Shown here one piece after another: positions 31,536 through 40,254 of a stretch of 64,000 nt of DNA. A program made the position numbers and the translations under genes. How positions within the stretch are numbered: position 1 is the stretch's first letter; each line of letters opens with the position of its first letter. The stretch comes from Pseudobythopirellula maris (GTDB taxonomy: Bacteria > Planctomycetota > Planctomycetia > Pirellulales > Lacipirellulaceae): the NCBI RefSeq assembly GCF_007859945.1, contig NZ_SJPQ01000002.1, positions 536,279-600,278 on the forward strand, written 5' to 3'. The notes beneath the pieces are model-generated. The model made no database searches and was not told where the DNA came from. It saw nothing but the letters and a program-made list of their open reading frames with translations.

Positions 31536-31868
31536 GGTTGCTTGACGGCTTGCTGTAGTCAAACCGAGGCACGGTTGTTGCTTTTCCTAGGAGCTGCTTC
31601 TGCTCGTAGGTTCGATGGGCGGTAGTCCTGTCGGCGACGGGAGACAGAGCCCGTCCGATCGACGCGGCCGCTGACAGGTTCACCCACCTTCGCCGTCGCG
31701 GGTAAAGGGGGGTGAACCCGCCGCACAGAGTCAAAAGCTTGGCGAAGCCGATTGGCGGCAGAACCACCCACCCTACGAACTTACAGCGTTCTGATGCCGG
31801 AGCGTTAGGTTGACAACGTTGCAGCCTACAGGTGTTACGCTGGACATCCCATAAAATAGTTATGGCCC
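31536..31868. other. Intergenic, no gene seen
   Basis: 333 nt after the YhaN-like gene. GC falls towards the next gene. No frame with coding character, no terminator with a T-run. Confidence 0.4.
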
Positions 31869-32273
31869 ATGAAGTCATTCGAGGTATATTCCGGATACCG
31901 ACAGTTCTACGTGGCGGACGCAGGCATTGATCCTGACGCGCCCGAGAATTGGACCGATGAGCACATTGCTCAGCGGCACAACACGCTTCGCAACATCGCC
32001 GCTCTTTGTCCGGAAGGTGACATCACGTCCAGAGTCATTGCATGTGGTCCGGACGACGAGGCCCCGCCGCACCAGGATCCCTCGGAGTTTGAAGTCGAGA
32101 CGTTCATCGAAGTACCGACAGGCAAGATTGGCGTTTACGGCTGGCCGCGCGAGCTATTCGACGAGTACACCGTAGAGCCCGGAACTTATTCGATTTTCTT
32201 CACCGGCCACGCTTTAGATCGCGTGGATGATGAAGAAGATTACTACGTCGTGCGTATCCGCAAGAGGGCCTGA
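31869..32273 (+). CDS. ComJ-like small acidic protein
   Basis: 134 residues, acidic and of lower GC than the region. MKSFEVYSGYRQFYVADAGI then NWTDEHIAQRHNTLRNIAAL matches the start of ComJ as I know it (Tyr-x-Gln-Phe-x-Val, then Trp-Thr-Asp-Glu). The end, VEPGTYSIFFTGHALDRVDD then YYVVRIRK, matches its closing strands. ComJ inhibits the DNA-entry nuclease NucA in Bacillus; related proteins elsewhere may be immunity proteins. No NucA-like nuclease or toxin gene is adjacent here. It has no signal peptide, so it should be cytoplasmic. Possibly acquired by transfer, judging from composition. Confidence 0.55.
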   Translation: MKSFEVYSGYRQFYVADAGIDPDAPENWTDEHIAQRHNTLRNIAALCPEGDITSRVIACGPDDEAPPHQDPSEFEVETFIEVPTGKIGVYGWPRELFDEYTVEPGTYSIFFTGHALDRVDDEEDYYVVRIRKRA

Positions 32274-32286
32274 CCAGCGGCTGCAG

Positions 32287-32313
32287 TTGACCGGCGACGC
32301 CCGTGAGTAGAAT
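32287..32313 (+). promoter_or_regulatory. Probable promoter of the GNAT gene
   Basis: TTGACC at 32287-32292 and TAGAAT at 32308-32313 are separated by 15 nt, about 70 nt before the GTG start. The spacing is a little short. Confidence 0.4.
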
Positions 32314-32383
32314 GGTGGGGTCGGTTGGACGCCTGCCCCCGCGGGCGGCCGGCAACTGAGCCTTTTTCTTTAGGGAGGCAGCC

Positions 32384-32911
32384 GTGTGCATCGATGTGGG
32401 TGACTTCCAGCTCTCTCCCTACCGAAGCGATGATGCGGCGGCGTTAGTCGAGCACCTCGCCGACGGAGTTGTCGCTCAGACTGTTCCGGTCATTCCCTAT
32501 CCCTACGGTATGCCTGAGGCAGAGGCATTTCTTGCCGGTAGGCTCGCGGAGCAGTCGCAAGCTCCAACGACAGCCTTTGCGTTCCGCTCCGCCGATGGCC
32601 TGCTTTGCGGCGCAGTCGGCCTTTCCCCAAATCTTGACGAGCAGTCCGCGGAACTCGGGTATTGGCTCGCCCCACACCTCTGGGGGCGCGGCCTCATCGG
32701 CTCTGCGGTACCCGTGCTTCTTCAGTACGCCGAAAGCCTGCCTCTCGTAAGCATCACAGCGCGTGCCATCACCACCAACCACGCTTCGATCGCTATCCTT
32801 CGCCGGAGCGGTTTCAGCTCCCTCGGCATTTGCAGGGAACCCGCTCGCACGACCACTGGAGTCCACAACGCCGAGCTGTTCAAGCTCATCCTACCGGTGA
32901 GTGCCGCCTAA
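32384..32911 (+). CDS. GNAT family N-acetyltransferase, RimJ/RimL type
   Basis: 175 residues from a GTG preceded by AGGGAGG at good spacing. Transfers an acetyl group from acetyl-CoA to an amine; substrate unknown. The fold is shown by FQLSPYRSDDAAALVEHLAD, CGAVGLSPNLDEQSAELGYW LAPHLWGRGLIGSAV (acetyl-CoA loop, slightly altered from Q/RxxGxG/A to Trp-Gly-Arg-Gly-Leu-Ile-Gly) and ARAITTNHASIAILRRSGFS with the usual N-x-x-S-I-x-x-x-x-K/R-x-G-F. Length and order are typical. A lone gene with its own promoter. Confidence 0.9.
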   Translation: MCIDVGDFQLSPYRSDDAAALVEHLADGVVAQTVPVIPYPYGMPEAEAFLAGRLAEQSQAPTTAFAFRSADGLLCGAVGLSPNLDEQSAELGYWLAPHLWGRGLIGSAVPVLLQYAESLPLVSITARAITTNHASIAILRRSGFSSLGICREPARTTTGVHNAELFKLILPVSAA

Positions 32912-33244
32912 CAAGCTGCTGGAGTCAGACGCGGCTACACTTGGGCGTTAGCGTCGTGGTAGCCTTCTGGCATCAACAGTTGTTGTCGTAGCGGGCTCGG
33001 CGGCGGGCCGCGCTGCTAAACAACCGATCCGTTCGTCCGCAGCGTGCTCTTTTCGGAGCCGGGCGCCATGCTCACCCCCGAAGGGGTTGAGCATGTGAAG
33101 CGGTGAGTTGCTCTAGCCTCCGCATAGCATGCCCATCCGCTGCGCGTGTGGGCATGGCGCCCGGCGCCACGCCGCCCAATGGAGCGCGTGTACCCGGGTC
33201 GGAACGCCGCGGAGGGCGTTCCCTACAGACGCCGAGGGCGCTGC
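32912..33244. other. Intergenic region with a repeat hairpin
   Basis: 333 nt between convergent genes. It holds the hairpin repeat at 33201-33227 and other short GC inverted repeats, for example around GCTCACCCCCGAAGGGGTTGAGC. No gene is supported. Confidence 0.5.
33201..33227 (+). repeat. Hairpin repeat, copy A
   Basis: GGAACGCC, six bases (GCGGAG), GGCGTTCC, then CTACAG. Related to copies B (40016-40043) and C (40124-40151). It lies 17 bases beyond the stop of the receiver-like gene. Confidence 0.7.
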
Positions 33245-33583
33245 CTACCGGTTGGCGTGCCGCGTCACGATGTCGCCCAGCGAGCGGTAAAACTGCCCGC
33301 GGGTGAGCACCTCGTCGCAGCCCGCCGCGCGGGCCGCTTCGAGCTTCGCCTCGTGGACGTGCGGGGCGTAGGCCACCACGGCCGCCTCGGGCGACGCCGT
33401 GCGGAGCGCCGCGACGAGCGCCGCCAGGTCGCCGGCCGGCGTCGACAGGTCGATGGCGTAGAGCTTCGCCGCCGGGTCGGGGGCGTTGTCGGGCGACACG
33501 ATCCGCACCGCCATCCCGGCCGAGCGTGCGGGGCCTTCGATCGCCGAGCCAGCCATCAGGTCGCGGGAGATGAGAACGATCAT
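33245..33583 (-). CDS. Receiver-like domain protein, probably degenerate
   Basis: 112 residues: MIVLISRDLMAGSAIEGPAR, KLYAIDLSTPAGDLAALVAA, AAVVAYAPHVHEAKLEAARA and AGCDEVLTRGQFYRSLGDIV give the alternating strand-helix plan of a response-regulator receiver. The Asp in YAIDLSTP is in the place of the phospho-acceptor. The usual acidic pair after strand 1 is reduced to one Asp, and the conserved Lys near the end of strand 5 is replaced by Thr-Arg. There is no output domain and no histidine kinase nearby. It may bind a partner without being phosphorylated. A similar stand-alone protein is at 62738-63277. Confidence 0.65.
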   Translation of the reverse strand: MIVLISRDLMAGSAIEGPARSAGMAVRIVSPDNAPDPAAKLYAIDLSTPAGDLAALVAALRTASPEAAVVAYAPHVHEAKLEAARAAGCDEVLTRGQFYRSLGDIVTRHANR

Positions 33584-33609
33584 GGGGAGCGCGTCGTCGT
33601 GGTTAGCCG

Positions 33610-33662
33610 GTATCCCCTCCCCATCAAGCCCCAGCCCCTCCCCATCAAGGGGAGGGGGGCTG
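33610..33662. repeat. CCCCTCCCCATCAAGGGG-type repeat
   Basis: CCCCTCCCCATCAAG is present twice in a row, the second time completed by GGGAGGGG to form a hairpin. A shorter copy is at 51426-51449. It lies between the receiver-like gene and the zinc protease gene. Confidence 0.6.
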
Positions 33663-33666
33663 CGGC

Positions 33667-36534
33667 TTACTCACGCCCGAAGGTGCTCGACTCCTCGATG
33701 TACCGCGACCTGAGCGGCAGGTTGAGGGTCTCGGCTTCGAGGACCTTGCCGATCCGCGAGCTCGTCTCGGTGAGGTGGGCCAGGCTGTAGCGGTCGAGTT
33801 CCGGCTCGTCTTCGAGCAGCGTGTCGATGCTCCTCTTCAGCTCCTTGAGCTCGAGGAACACGAGCGTTTGGCAGTCCTGCGGCGCCGGGTCGATCCAGCC
33901 ATCGCGGCGGCTGAAGTACGAGATGTAGCGCCGGCCGAGCGCGATGCTCGTGAGCCGCTCGAGGTAAGCCCGCTGCAGGTTGCGGCGGAAGCCGGAGACA
34001 AACGGTTTGCGGTTGGTGAACTCTTGCGAGTCGTCCGCCTCGAAGTCGCCGACCTCGCTGAAGATGGCGCCGGTGAGGGTTTTGAACAACTCGGCGCTGG
34101 TGTAGGCGTCTTCGTCGGCGGGGGTCTTGAGCTCCGAGTCGTGCAGCCGCTCGAGCGTGAGCGACGCGGTCAGCTGGTCGAGCACCCGCTGCTGCCAGAG
34201 CAGGATCACCTTGTGGGTCGGGTAGTCGGGGCGATCGATCTCCTGCGTGCCCCAGTGGTCCCAGTTGGTCGGCGCCAGGTGGTTGTAGAGCGACGCCGGG
34301 ACGTCGAACGGCTTGTCGCTGAAGACCTGCTCGGCGACGAGCTCCACCGCCTCGCGCTGCCGCTCGGCGTCGACCGGAACGAATGGCGCCGTGGCGTCTT
34401 TGTCGCCCTTGTGCGAGCGGCTCACGCCGACGCCGCCGACGTAGCGGGCCGCGTCAAACATCACCCGGAAGTGGGTGGTGATCAGCACGCCGAAGGCCTG
34501 GCGGGCGCGCTCGTAGCCCTCGCCCTCCTCGACCAACTCGTCGACGATCTTGGGCATCGTCTCGGCCACGAGCTCGGCCTGCGAGCGGGCGTACTCCACC
34601 AGGTTGCTCGACAGGTCGAACCGCCGCGAGTGCGGGTCGGGGTCGATGCCGCGGGTGTCGCCGTCGGTCGAGAAGGCGAGGCCCTTCTCGCCGCTGCGGG
34701 CGGCGATCTTCTTGAGCTCCTTCTCTTCCGACTTGAGCGTCTTGTAGCCGTACTCGATCGCCCAGTAATCGTAGGGGCCGATCGTCTGCGAGTAGTAGAC
34801 GGGCTGCTTCATCGACTCGGGCAGCAGCATGACGGGGGCGTAGTCCATCACCGAGGCGGTGAGTCCGGTCTCCTTCACCTTTTCCTCGTCCTGCATCTCC
34901 TCGATCGAGTAGAGGGTGCTCGCCTTGAAGTTGTGCCTTAGGCCGAGCGTGTGGCCGACCTCGTGCATGGTGACCTCTTTGAGGCCCTGCAGGATTAGCT
35001 TCTCGAGCTCCTCCTCGCCGCGCTTGCTAGTGGCGGCCACGGCCGTGGCGAACGCCAGCTGCTGCGACACGCCGCCCAGCAGGTTGCACGAGCAGCGGCC
35101 GGTGTGGCCGTGCTGCAGGTGCTGCGGGAGCTTGCGCTGCTGCTCGCGGTGGGCGCCCAGCTCGATCGGCCCGCCGGTGAGGACCTCGATCCCCTTGGGG
35201 GTGAAGAACTCGTGCGTCTGCTTCCAGAACTGCAGGAAGTCGGCGTCGAAGATGATGTCGGCGTCGAGGATCTCGCCCGTCGTGGGGTTCACGCGCGAGG
35301 GCCCCATCGCGAAGCCGGCGCCCGAGGTGATCCACTGGAACGTGTTGTAGCGGATGTCGCCCGGGTCCCACGTGGCGTCATTGGGCTGCTGCTCGACGTT
35401 GATCGCGTCGTAGAAGCCGGCCTTCTCGAACGCCTTGTTCCACTCCGTGATGCCGTCGCGGATCGGCTTGCGGTACTTGAACGGGATCGTCTTATCGAGC
35501 CAGAACTTGATCGGCTCCTTGGGCGTGGAGACGTCGGCCGACGGGTCGGCCTTCTCCAGGTTCCAGCGGTTCACGTAGCGGACGAAGCGGTCCTCGTCCT
35601 CCGGCTTGGAGTAGTCCTTCAGCGCCGTGACGAAGTAGCCGATCCGGTCGTCGGCCAACCGCGGCTTGTAGCCGTTGGTGGGCAGGCGGCTGATCGAGTA
35701 GTGGACGTTGAGCGTCACGCCGCGCGAGTCGGGGACCGAGTCGAACGACCGGTAGCCGCCCGAGGTGTACGTGGCCGCGACCTCGAGTTCGACGTTCTTC
35801 GGGAAGCCCTCGACCTCGCTCCAGGTGCTCTTGGTCGTGGAGAAGTTGAAGCCCGAGAGGACCTGGCTGATCTGCGGCAGGTCGCTGAAGAAGACGGGGG
35901 TCAGGTCGACGATGTACGACGAGCCCTTGCGCGACTTGATCGGCAGGCTGTAGAGCACACTGTCGGTGTAGGCGAGCTTGACGGCCTGCTCGCTGGGGCT
36001 CCCTTTCTTGGCCTTGAACCGCACGTTGCGGCGGACAATCAGGATGCGGTCGCCGACCTTGCGGAACTGCCAAACCCAGTCGTCGCCGAAGTTCCAGCTG
36101 AAACCGCCGACCAGCGGCGTCTGGCCCATGCCGCGGGCGATCGTGATCAGCACGATGTAGTCTTTGTTGAGGTCCGAGGGCTGCAGTTCGGCGAAGACGT
36201 GATCGTCCGACTTGTGCAGCTTGATCAGCCCGTCGATCTCTTTCGTGTCCTTGAGGACCTTCGACGCGGGCGGGAACTTCGGCGGCTCGGCGGGCTTCTT
36301 GGCGGCCGACTTGCCGCTCTCTTTGCTGTCGCCAGCGTCGGCCGAGGCCTCGCCTTCGGCGGCTTCGTCCGCGTTGCTGGCAGAAGCCTGCGGCTCGGAG
36401 CCTTCCTCGGCGGCGGGCTCGTCGGCCCAAGCCGGGGCGGCGGGCATGGCGGAGAGCGAGAACACGATCGCGATCGCGGCGGCCAGGGACGCAAGACGCA
36501 TTGAGGCCACACGGCGGGCAGGTCGAATCGGCAT
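33667..36534 (-). CDS. Exported zinc-dependent metalloprotease (DUF5117/DUF4953 type)
   Basis: 955 residues from MPIRPARRVASMRLASLAAA, with a signal peptide ending at PAWA; an in-frame Met eleven residues later is an alternative start. A Glu/Ala/Ser-rich linker is followed by FPPASKVLKDTKEIDGLIKL and a family-typical N-terminal domain. The metzincin-like zinc site is HEVGHTLGLRHNF, with a later SVMDY Met-turn. All ligands are present. Such proteins are common in planctomycetes and Bacteroidota and are presumed to act in the periplasm or outside. The substrate is unknown. Single gene, divergent from the phosphotransferase-fold gene. Confidence 0.9.
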   Translation of the reverse strand: MPIRPARRVASMRLASLAAAIAIVFSLSAMPAAPAWADEPAAEEGSEPQASASNADEAAEGEASADAGDSKESGKSAAKKPAEPPKFPPASKVLKDTKEIDGLIKLHKSDDHVFAELQPSDLNKDYIVLITIARGMGQTPLVGGFSWNFGDDWVWQFRKVGDRILIVRRNVRFKAKKGSPSEQAVKLAYTDSVLYSLPIKSRKGSSYIVDLTPVFFSDLPQISQVLSGFNFSTTKSTWSEVEGFPKNVELEVAATYTSGGYRSFDSVPDSRGVTLNVHYSISRLPTNGYKPRLADDRIGYFVTALKDYSKPEDEDRFVRYVNRWNLEKADPSADVSTPKEPIKFWLDKTIPFKYRKPIRDGITEWNKAFEKAGFYDAINVEQQPNDATWDPGDIRYNTFQWITSGAGFAMGPSRVNPTTGEILDADIIFDADFLQFWKQTHEFFTPKGIEVLTGGPIELGAHREQQRKLPQHLQHGHTGRCSCNLLGGVSQQLAFATAVAATSKRGEEELEKLILQGLKEVTMHEVGHTLGLRHNFKASTLYSIEEMQDEEKVKETGLTASVMDYAPVMLLPESMKQPVYYSQTIGPYDYWAIEYGYKTLKSEEKELKKIAARSGEKGLAFSTDGDTRGIDPDPHSRRFDLSSNLVEYARSQAELVAETMPKIVDELVEEGEGYERARQAFGVLITTHFRVMFDAARYVGGVGVSRSHKGDKDATAPFVPVDAERQREAVELVAEQVFSDKPFDVPASLYNHLAPTNWDHWGTQEIDRPDYPTHKVILLWQQRVLDQLTASLTLERLHDSELKTPADEDAYTSAELFKTLTGAIFSEVGDFEADDSQEFTNRKPFVSGFRRNLQRAYLERLTSIALGRRYISYFSRRDGWIDPAPQDCQTLVFLELKELKRSIDTLLEDEPELDRYSLAHLTETSSRIGKVLEAETLNLPLRSRYIEESSTFGRE

Positions 36535-36730
36535 CGAAGGATCTTTCGTCGACGGGTATAGCATAAGAAAACGGGACTGCCGGCGATCGGCGTGGGGAGA
36601 GGGCCCGGTTCTCAGCCCTAAAATATACCCCATTCTGACTGTTCGCCTCGATAGCGCCTAAGCTGTTTGGTTGACCCTTTTTCTCGTCAACCGTTTAACC
36701 CCTACGTCCCGACCCGCGCGAGAGATCGGC

Positions 36731-37759
36731 GTGCCGAGCCCAAACACGACGCCGCCCCCCCCAAACGAGGAGTCTATCCGCCGGGCGCTAGAGGCCTTTG
36801 AAGCGGGCAGATCGGCGGAGACGGCGGGCGAATTCGAGACGAAGGAGGTGCTGGCGGGGGGGCTGAGCCCGGCGCGGGTGTGGCGCGTGGGGTTAGGAAA
36901 TCATACGCACGCGCTCAAGACGTGGCCCGCCGCAGGCGCCGATCGGGAGGCCGCTACGCTGCGGCACGCCTGGCTCGACCGGCTCGCAGACAAGGGCGTC
37001 GGCTTCCTGCCGGTCGCCCGCCGTACAGCCGGTAAAGACTCGCTCGTCGAGCTGGACGGCTGGTGCTGGGAGCTCGCCCGCTGGCTCCCGGGCGAGCCGA
37101 TAGCCACGCTCTGCGACGCGGAAGCGAGCGCCGCGGCGCTCGCCGACTTCCACAACGCCGGCCAGCCGATGGCCGCCGTGGCGGGCCCCTCGGCAAGCCT
37201 CGCCGCGCGGCGGCGGGCGCTCGAGCAGGCGAAGCTTTACCCGACGGCGACCGGAGCCTTGAGCGGCCCCCAGGCCCCTAGCCTCGCACGACTCAGCGAG
37301 CGACTGCCCGCCGCGTGGCGTCGCGGCGACTCGCTGCTGCGGTCGATCGAATCGAACCTTTTCGCACCGCAGCCCTGCCAAATCGACTCGCGGCCCGAGC
37401 ACTTCTTGCTCACCGAGGGTCGGGTAACCGGCCTCGTCGATTTTGGCGCCATGGCGCTCGACACCCCGCGGGTGGACCTCGCCCGGCTACTCGGCGGGCT
37501 GCCGACCGACTGGCGGGGGGCGGCCTTGGCGGCGTATCTCGGAATGTGGCGACCCGACGTCCCCCTCGTCCGTACCAAGTTTGCTAGCGAGCTCGACGCG
37601 ATCCACGCCTCGGGCGTCACTGCGTCAGCTAGCAACTGGCTGCGCTGGCTGGCGGTCGAGCGGCGAATCTTCCCCAACGAGCGGGCCGTGGCCCGGCGGC
37701 TCGAGTGGGTCGCTGGGCGGCTCGAGGCGGTTGCCCGGGGCGAGCCGCTTGTCGAATAG
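36731..37759 (+). CDS. Phosphotransferase (APH/choline-kinase fold), degenerate catalytic loop
   Basis: 342 residues from GTG 36731; the TTG at 36671 is possible but its lead lacks support. The N-lobe is FETKEVLAGGLSPARVWRVG, with NHTHALKTWP supplying the ATP-binding Lys. The C-lobe keeps QIDSRPEHFLLTEGRVTGLV DFGAMALDTPRVDLARLLGG, which aligns with the aminoglycoside/choline kinase loop HGDxxPxNxL...GxIDF. The catalytic His-x-Asp is Gln-Ile-Asp and the metal-binding Asn is His, while the DFG-like Asp is kept. Activity is therefore uncertain. It may phosphorylate a small molecule or be a pseudokinase. Start codon uncertain. Confidence 0.75.
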   Translation: MPSPNTTPPPPNEESIRRALEAFEAGRSAETAGEFETKEVLAGGLSPARVWRVGLGNHTHALKTWPAAGADREAATLRHAWLDRLADKGVGFLPVARRTAGKDSLVELDGWCWELARWLPGEPIATLCDAEASAAALADFHNAGQPMAAVAGPSASLAARRRALEQAKLYPTATGALSGPQAPSLARLSERLPAAWRRGDSLLRSIESNLFAPQPCQIDSRPEHFLLTEGRVTGLVDFGAMALDTPRVDLARLLGGLPTDWRGAALAAYLGMWRPDVPLVRTKFASELDAIHASGVTASASNWLRWLAVERRIFPNERAVARRLEWVAGRLEAVARGEPLVE

Positions 37760-37918
37760 CTTTATCCCGAACGCATTTGCCGTATCCGCGGAAGCCCGAT
37801 TGGCCAGCGTGAGATTTGGCACGGACCGCTGGCGCCCACGAGACGAACGATTAAGCACCGCCGCGAACGCGCCCGCCCCTGCAGCGGTATCGCGCTAGGT
37901 CGCATGGCCGAGTGGCGG

Positions 37919-37924
37919 TAGAAT
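37919..37924 (+). promoter_or_regulatory. Probable -10 box of the dsbD-like gene
   Basis: TAGAAT lies 38 nt before the ATG in the context GGCGGTAGAATCC, like the leuS promoter. No clear -35 box. Confidence 0.4.
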
Positions 37925-37961
37925 CCTGTTTTGAAGCCCCGCATGCCGTGAGCCCCACTTG

Positions 37962-39995
37962 ATGCGTCCCCACGCTGTCCGCCACACCACCTGCTTAATC
38001 GTCGCGTTGCTAGCCTCGCTGCTGGCCGCGCCGAGCGCCGCGCAATTCCAGTTCAACGGCGGGCTCGATCTCAACCTGCCCGGGCTGCGCGGCGACAGCG
38101 GCCAGTCCAAGCCGGCCGAGCCGGTCCGCCTGTCGGCCCAGTTCTACGAGGCGACCGCCGAGCGGCCGGCGCTGCTGCAGGTGACGGCCGACATCGCGCC
38201 GAGCTACCACATTTACTCGATCACCCAGCCGGCGGGCGGGCCCGAGAAGACCGTGCTCACCCCCGCCGAGTCGGGCGACTACGAGTTAGTCGGCGCCTTT
38301 ACCGCCACGCCGGCCCCCGAGTCGCATGTCGACGAAGAGATCTGGGTCGGCCTGAAGATCGAAGAACACACCGGCCGCGTCACCTGGACCGCGCCGATCC
38401 GTCTCGCCGAGGGCGTCGATCCCTCGTCGCTCACGATCCAGGGAAGCGCAACCCTGCAGGCGTGTCAGGCGTTCAGCTGTTTGCCACTGGAGCTCGATTT
38501 CACGGCCAGCCTCGCCACGGGCGAGCCGGCAGGCTTTGACCCGGGCGTGTTCGCCGCGGTCGAGGCGGGCGAAGAGGCGCTCGCCACGGCGCCGATCCCC
38601 GACTTCCCGCGCGCGACGAACGGCGCCTCGGAGCCCGGCTTGGCCCCCGCCGATGACCCCGAGGCCTCGGGAGTCACAAGCAGTTTGCTGGCGACGCTCG
38701 GCTTCGCGCTCATGGGCGGGTTGATCCTGAACCTCATGCCGTGCGTGCTGCCGGTGATCGGGCTGAAGGTCATGTCGTTCGCCGAGCAGGCGGGCCACGA
38801 CCCCGGCCGCGTGCTGGGGCTCAACCTGGCGTACGCCGCCGGCATGCTCGCGGTGTTCCTGCTCCTGGCCACACTGGCGTCGCTCGCCCAGCTCGGCCTG
38901 GGCGCCGAGAGCTACGGCTGGGGCGAGCTTTACACCTTGGGCTGGTTCAAGGTCGGCATGATCGCGCTGGTCTTCGCCATGGCGCTAAGCTTCCTGGGCG
39001 TGTGGGAGATCCCGATCCCCGGGTTCGCCGGCGCCGGCAAGTCGGTCGACCTGCAACAGAAAGAGGGCGTCAGCGGGGCGTTCTTCAAGGGCGTGTTCAC
39101 AACGATCCTCGCCACGCCGTGCAGCGGGCCGTTCCTCGGGCCGGTGTTCGCGTTCACGATCGCCCAACCTCCGGTGGTCACCTACCTGATCTTCACGTTC
39201 GTCGGCCTCGGCATGGCGCTCCCCTACCTGCTGATTGGCTTGTTTCCGTCGCTCATTGCGTGGCTCCCCAAACCGGGCGCCTGGATGGAGACCTTCAAAC
39301 AGCTGATGGGCTTCGTGCTGATGGGAACGGTCGTCTTCTTGTTCTCGTCGATCGCCAAGGAAAGTTACCTGCCGGTGCTCGCCCTGATGGTGGCGCTCGG
39401 CGTCGCCTGCTGGTGGATCGGCCGCACGCCGATCACCGCCAGCCCGGCCGCCAAGACGACCTCCTGGGTCGGCGGCCTAGCGACCGTGCTGCTGACCGGC
39501 TGGTTAGCCTTCGGCTTGCTCGGCCCCAGCGAGCACGAGCTGCCCTGGAAGCCCTACTCGAACGCTTCGCTGGCCCTGGCCCAGCAGCGCGGCAAGACCG
39601 TGCTGGTCGACTTCACCGCCGAGTGGTGCCTCACCTGCAAGCTGAACCTTAAGACCGCGATCGACACCGAGAAGGTCAAAGAGGTGATCGCCGCCAACGG
39701 TGTCGAGCCGCTCATCGCCGACTGGACCGACCGCAACGACGAGATCAAAGCCGCGCTGTCCGATCTGAACAGCATCAGCATCCCGCTGCTGGCGATCTAC
39801 CCGGCCGACCGGCCCGAGCGGCCGATCGTGCTGCGCGACTCGATCACGCAGTCGCAGCTGCTCGCCGCCCTGCACGAGGCGGGCGCCACGCGGGCCAACG
39901 ACGCCGGCCAAACGCCCTCCGAAAGCGACTCGCGTTCGGTCGACATGCCGCAGATCGAGCTGGGCGGCGCCGCCTCGACGGCCGACCTGCGTTAG
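37962..39995 (+). CDS. dsbD: Thiol:disulfide interchange protein DsbD-like
   Basis: Carries reducing power across the inner membrane. 677 residues from ATG 37962. A signal peptide ends near PSAAQ. The N-terminal DsbD-alpha-like domain runs to about 190, with the Cys pair in LQACQAFSCLPLELDF. The membrane part has the CcdA-type motifs LNLMPCVLPVIGLKVMSFAE and ATPCSGPFLGPVFAFTI among about eight helices. The C-terminal thioredoxin-like domain has the active site EWCLTCKLN. All three redox centres are present. A low-complexity tail ends the protein. No cytochrome c maturation gene is adjacent. It probably keeps periplasmic thiols reduced, including those of cysteine-rich exported proteins, which is my inference. 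Confidence 0.92.
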   Translation: MRPHAVRHTTCLIVALLASLLAAPSAAQFQFNGGLDLNLPGLRGDSGQSKPAEPVRLSAQFYEATAERPALLQVTADIAPSYHIYSITQPAGGPEKTVLTPAESGDYELVGAFTATPAPESHVDEEIWVGLKIEEHTGRVTWTAPIRLAEGVDPSSLTIQGSATLQACQAFSCLPLELDFTASLATGEPAGFDPGVFAAVEAGEEALATAPIPDFPRATNGASEPGLAPADDPEASGVTSSLLATLGFALMGGLILNLMPCVLPVIGLKVMSFAEQAGHDPGRVLGLNLAYAAGMLAVFLLLATLASLAQLGLGAESYGWGELYTLGWFKVGMIALVFAMALSFLGVWEIPIPGFAGAGKSVDLQQKEGVSGAFFKGVFTTILATPCSGPFLGPVFAFTIAQPPVVTYLIFTFVGLGMALPYLLIGLFPSLIAWLPKPGAWMETFKQLMGFVLMGTVVFLFSSIAKESYLPVLALMVALGVACWWIGRTPITASPAAKTTSWVGGLATVLLTGWLAFGLLGPSEHELPWKPYSNASLALAQQRGKTVLVDFTAEWCLTCKLNLKTAIDTEKVKEVIAANGVEPLIADWTDRNDEIKAALSDLNSISIPLLAIYPADRPERPIVLRDSITQSQLLAALHEAGATRANDAGQTPSESDSRSVDMPQIELGGAASTADLR

Positions 39996-40015
39996 GCGTC
40001 GATCGCTCCAGCGAT

Positions 40016-40043
40016 CTGCAGGGAACGCCCTCCGTGGCGTTCC
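40016..40043 (-). repeat. Hairpin repeat, copy B
   Basis: On the minus strand: GGAACGCC, ACGGAG, GGCGTTCC, CTGCAG. It lies 20 bases after the dsbD stop. It has the same stem as copy A. Confidence 0.7.
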
Positions 40044-40123
40044 TGGCCCCGGGCACACGCACGCCGCAAGGCGCTCTCAGTACCGCGATACGGAATCGGG
40101 GTTCGGGCCCTTCCGCCGGGACC

Positions 40124-40151
40124 GGATCGCCACAGAGGGCGATCCCTGCAG
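40124..40151 (+). repeat. Hairpin repeat, copy C
   Basis: GGATCGCC, ACAGAG, GGCGATCC, CTGCAG. Compared with copies A and B one stem pair is changed on both sides (A-T to T-A), so pairing is kept. Confidence 0.7.
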
Positions 40152-40254
40152 GGGGGCGTCATGGCCCCCGCAGCCGGCACGTTGACCGCCGGGGCCACAA
40201 ACCGCCAGAATGCGGCGAATTGAAGCCCCTTCACGCCTCTCGCCCTCCGCACGC

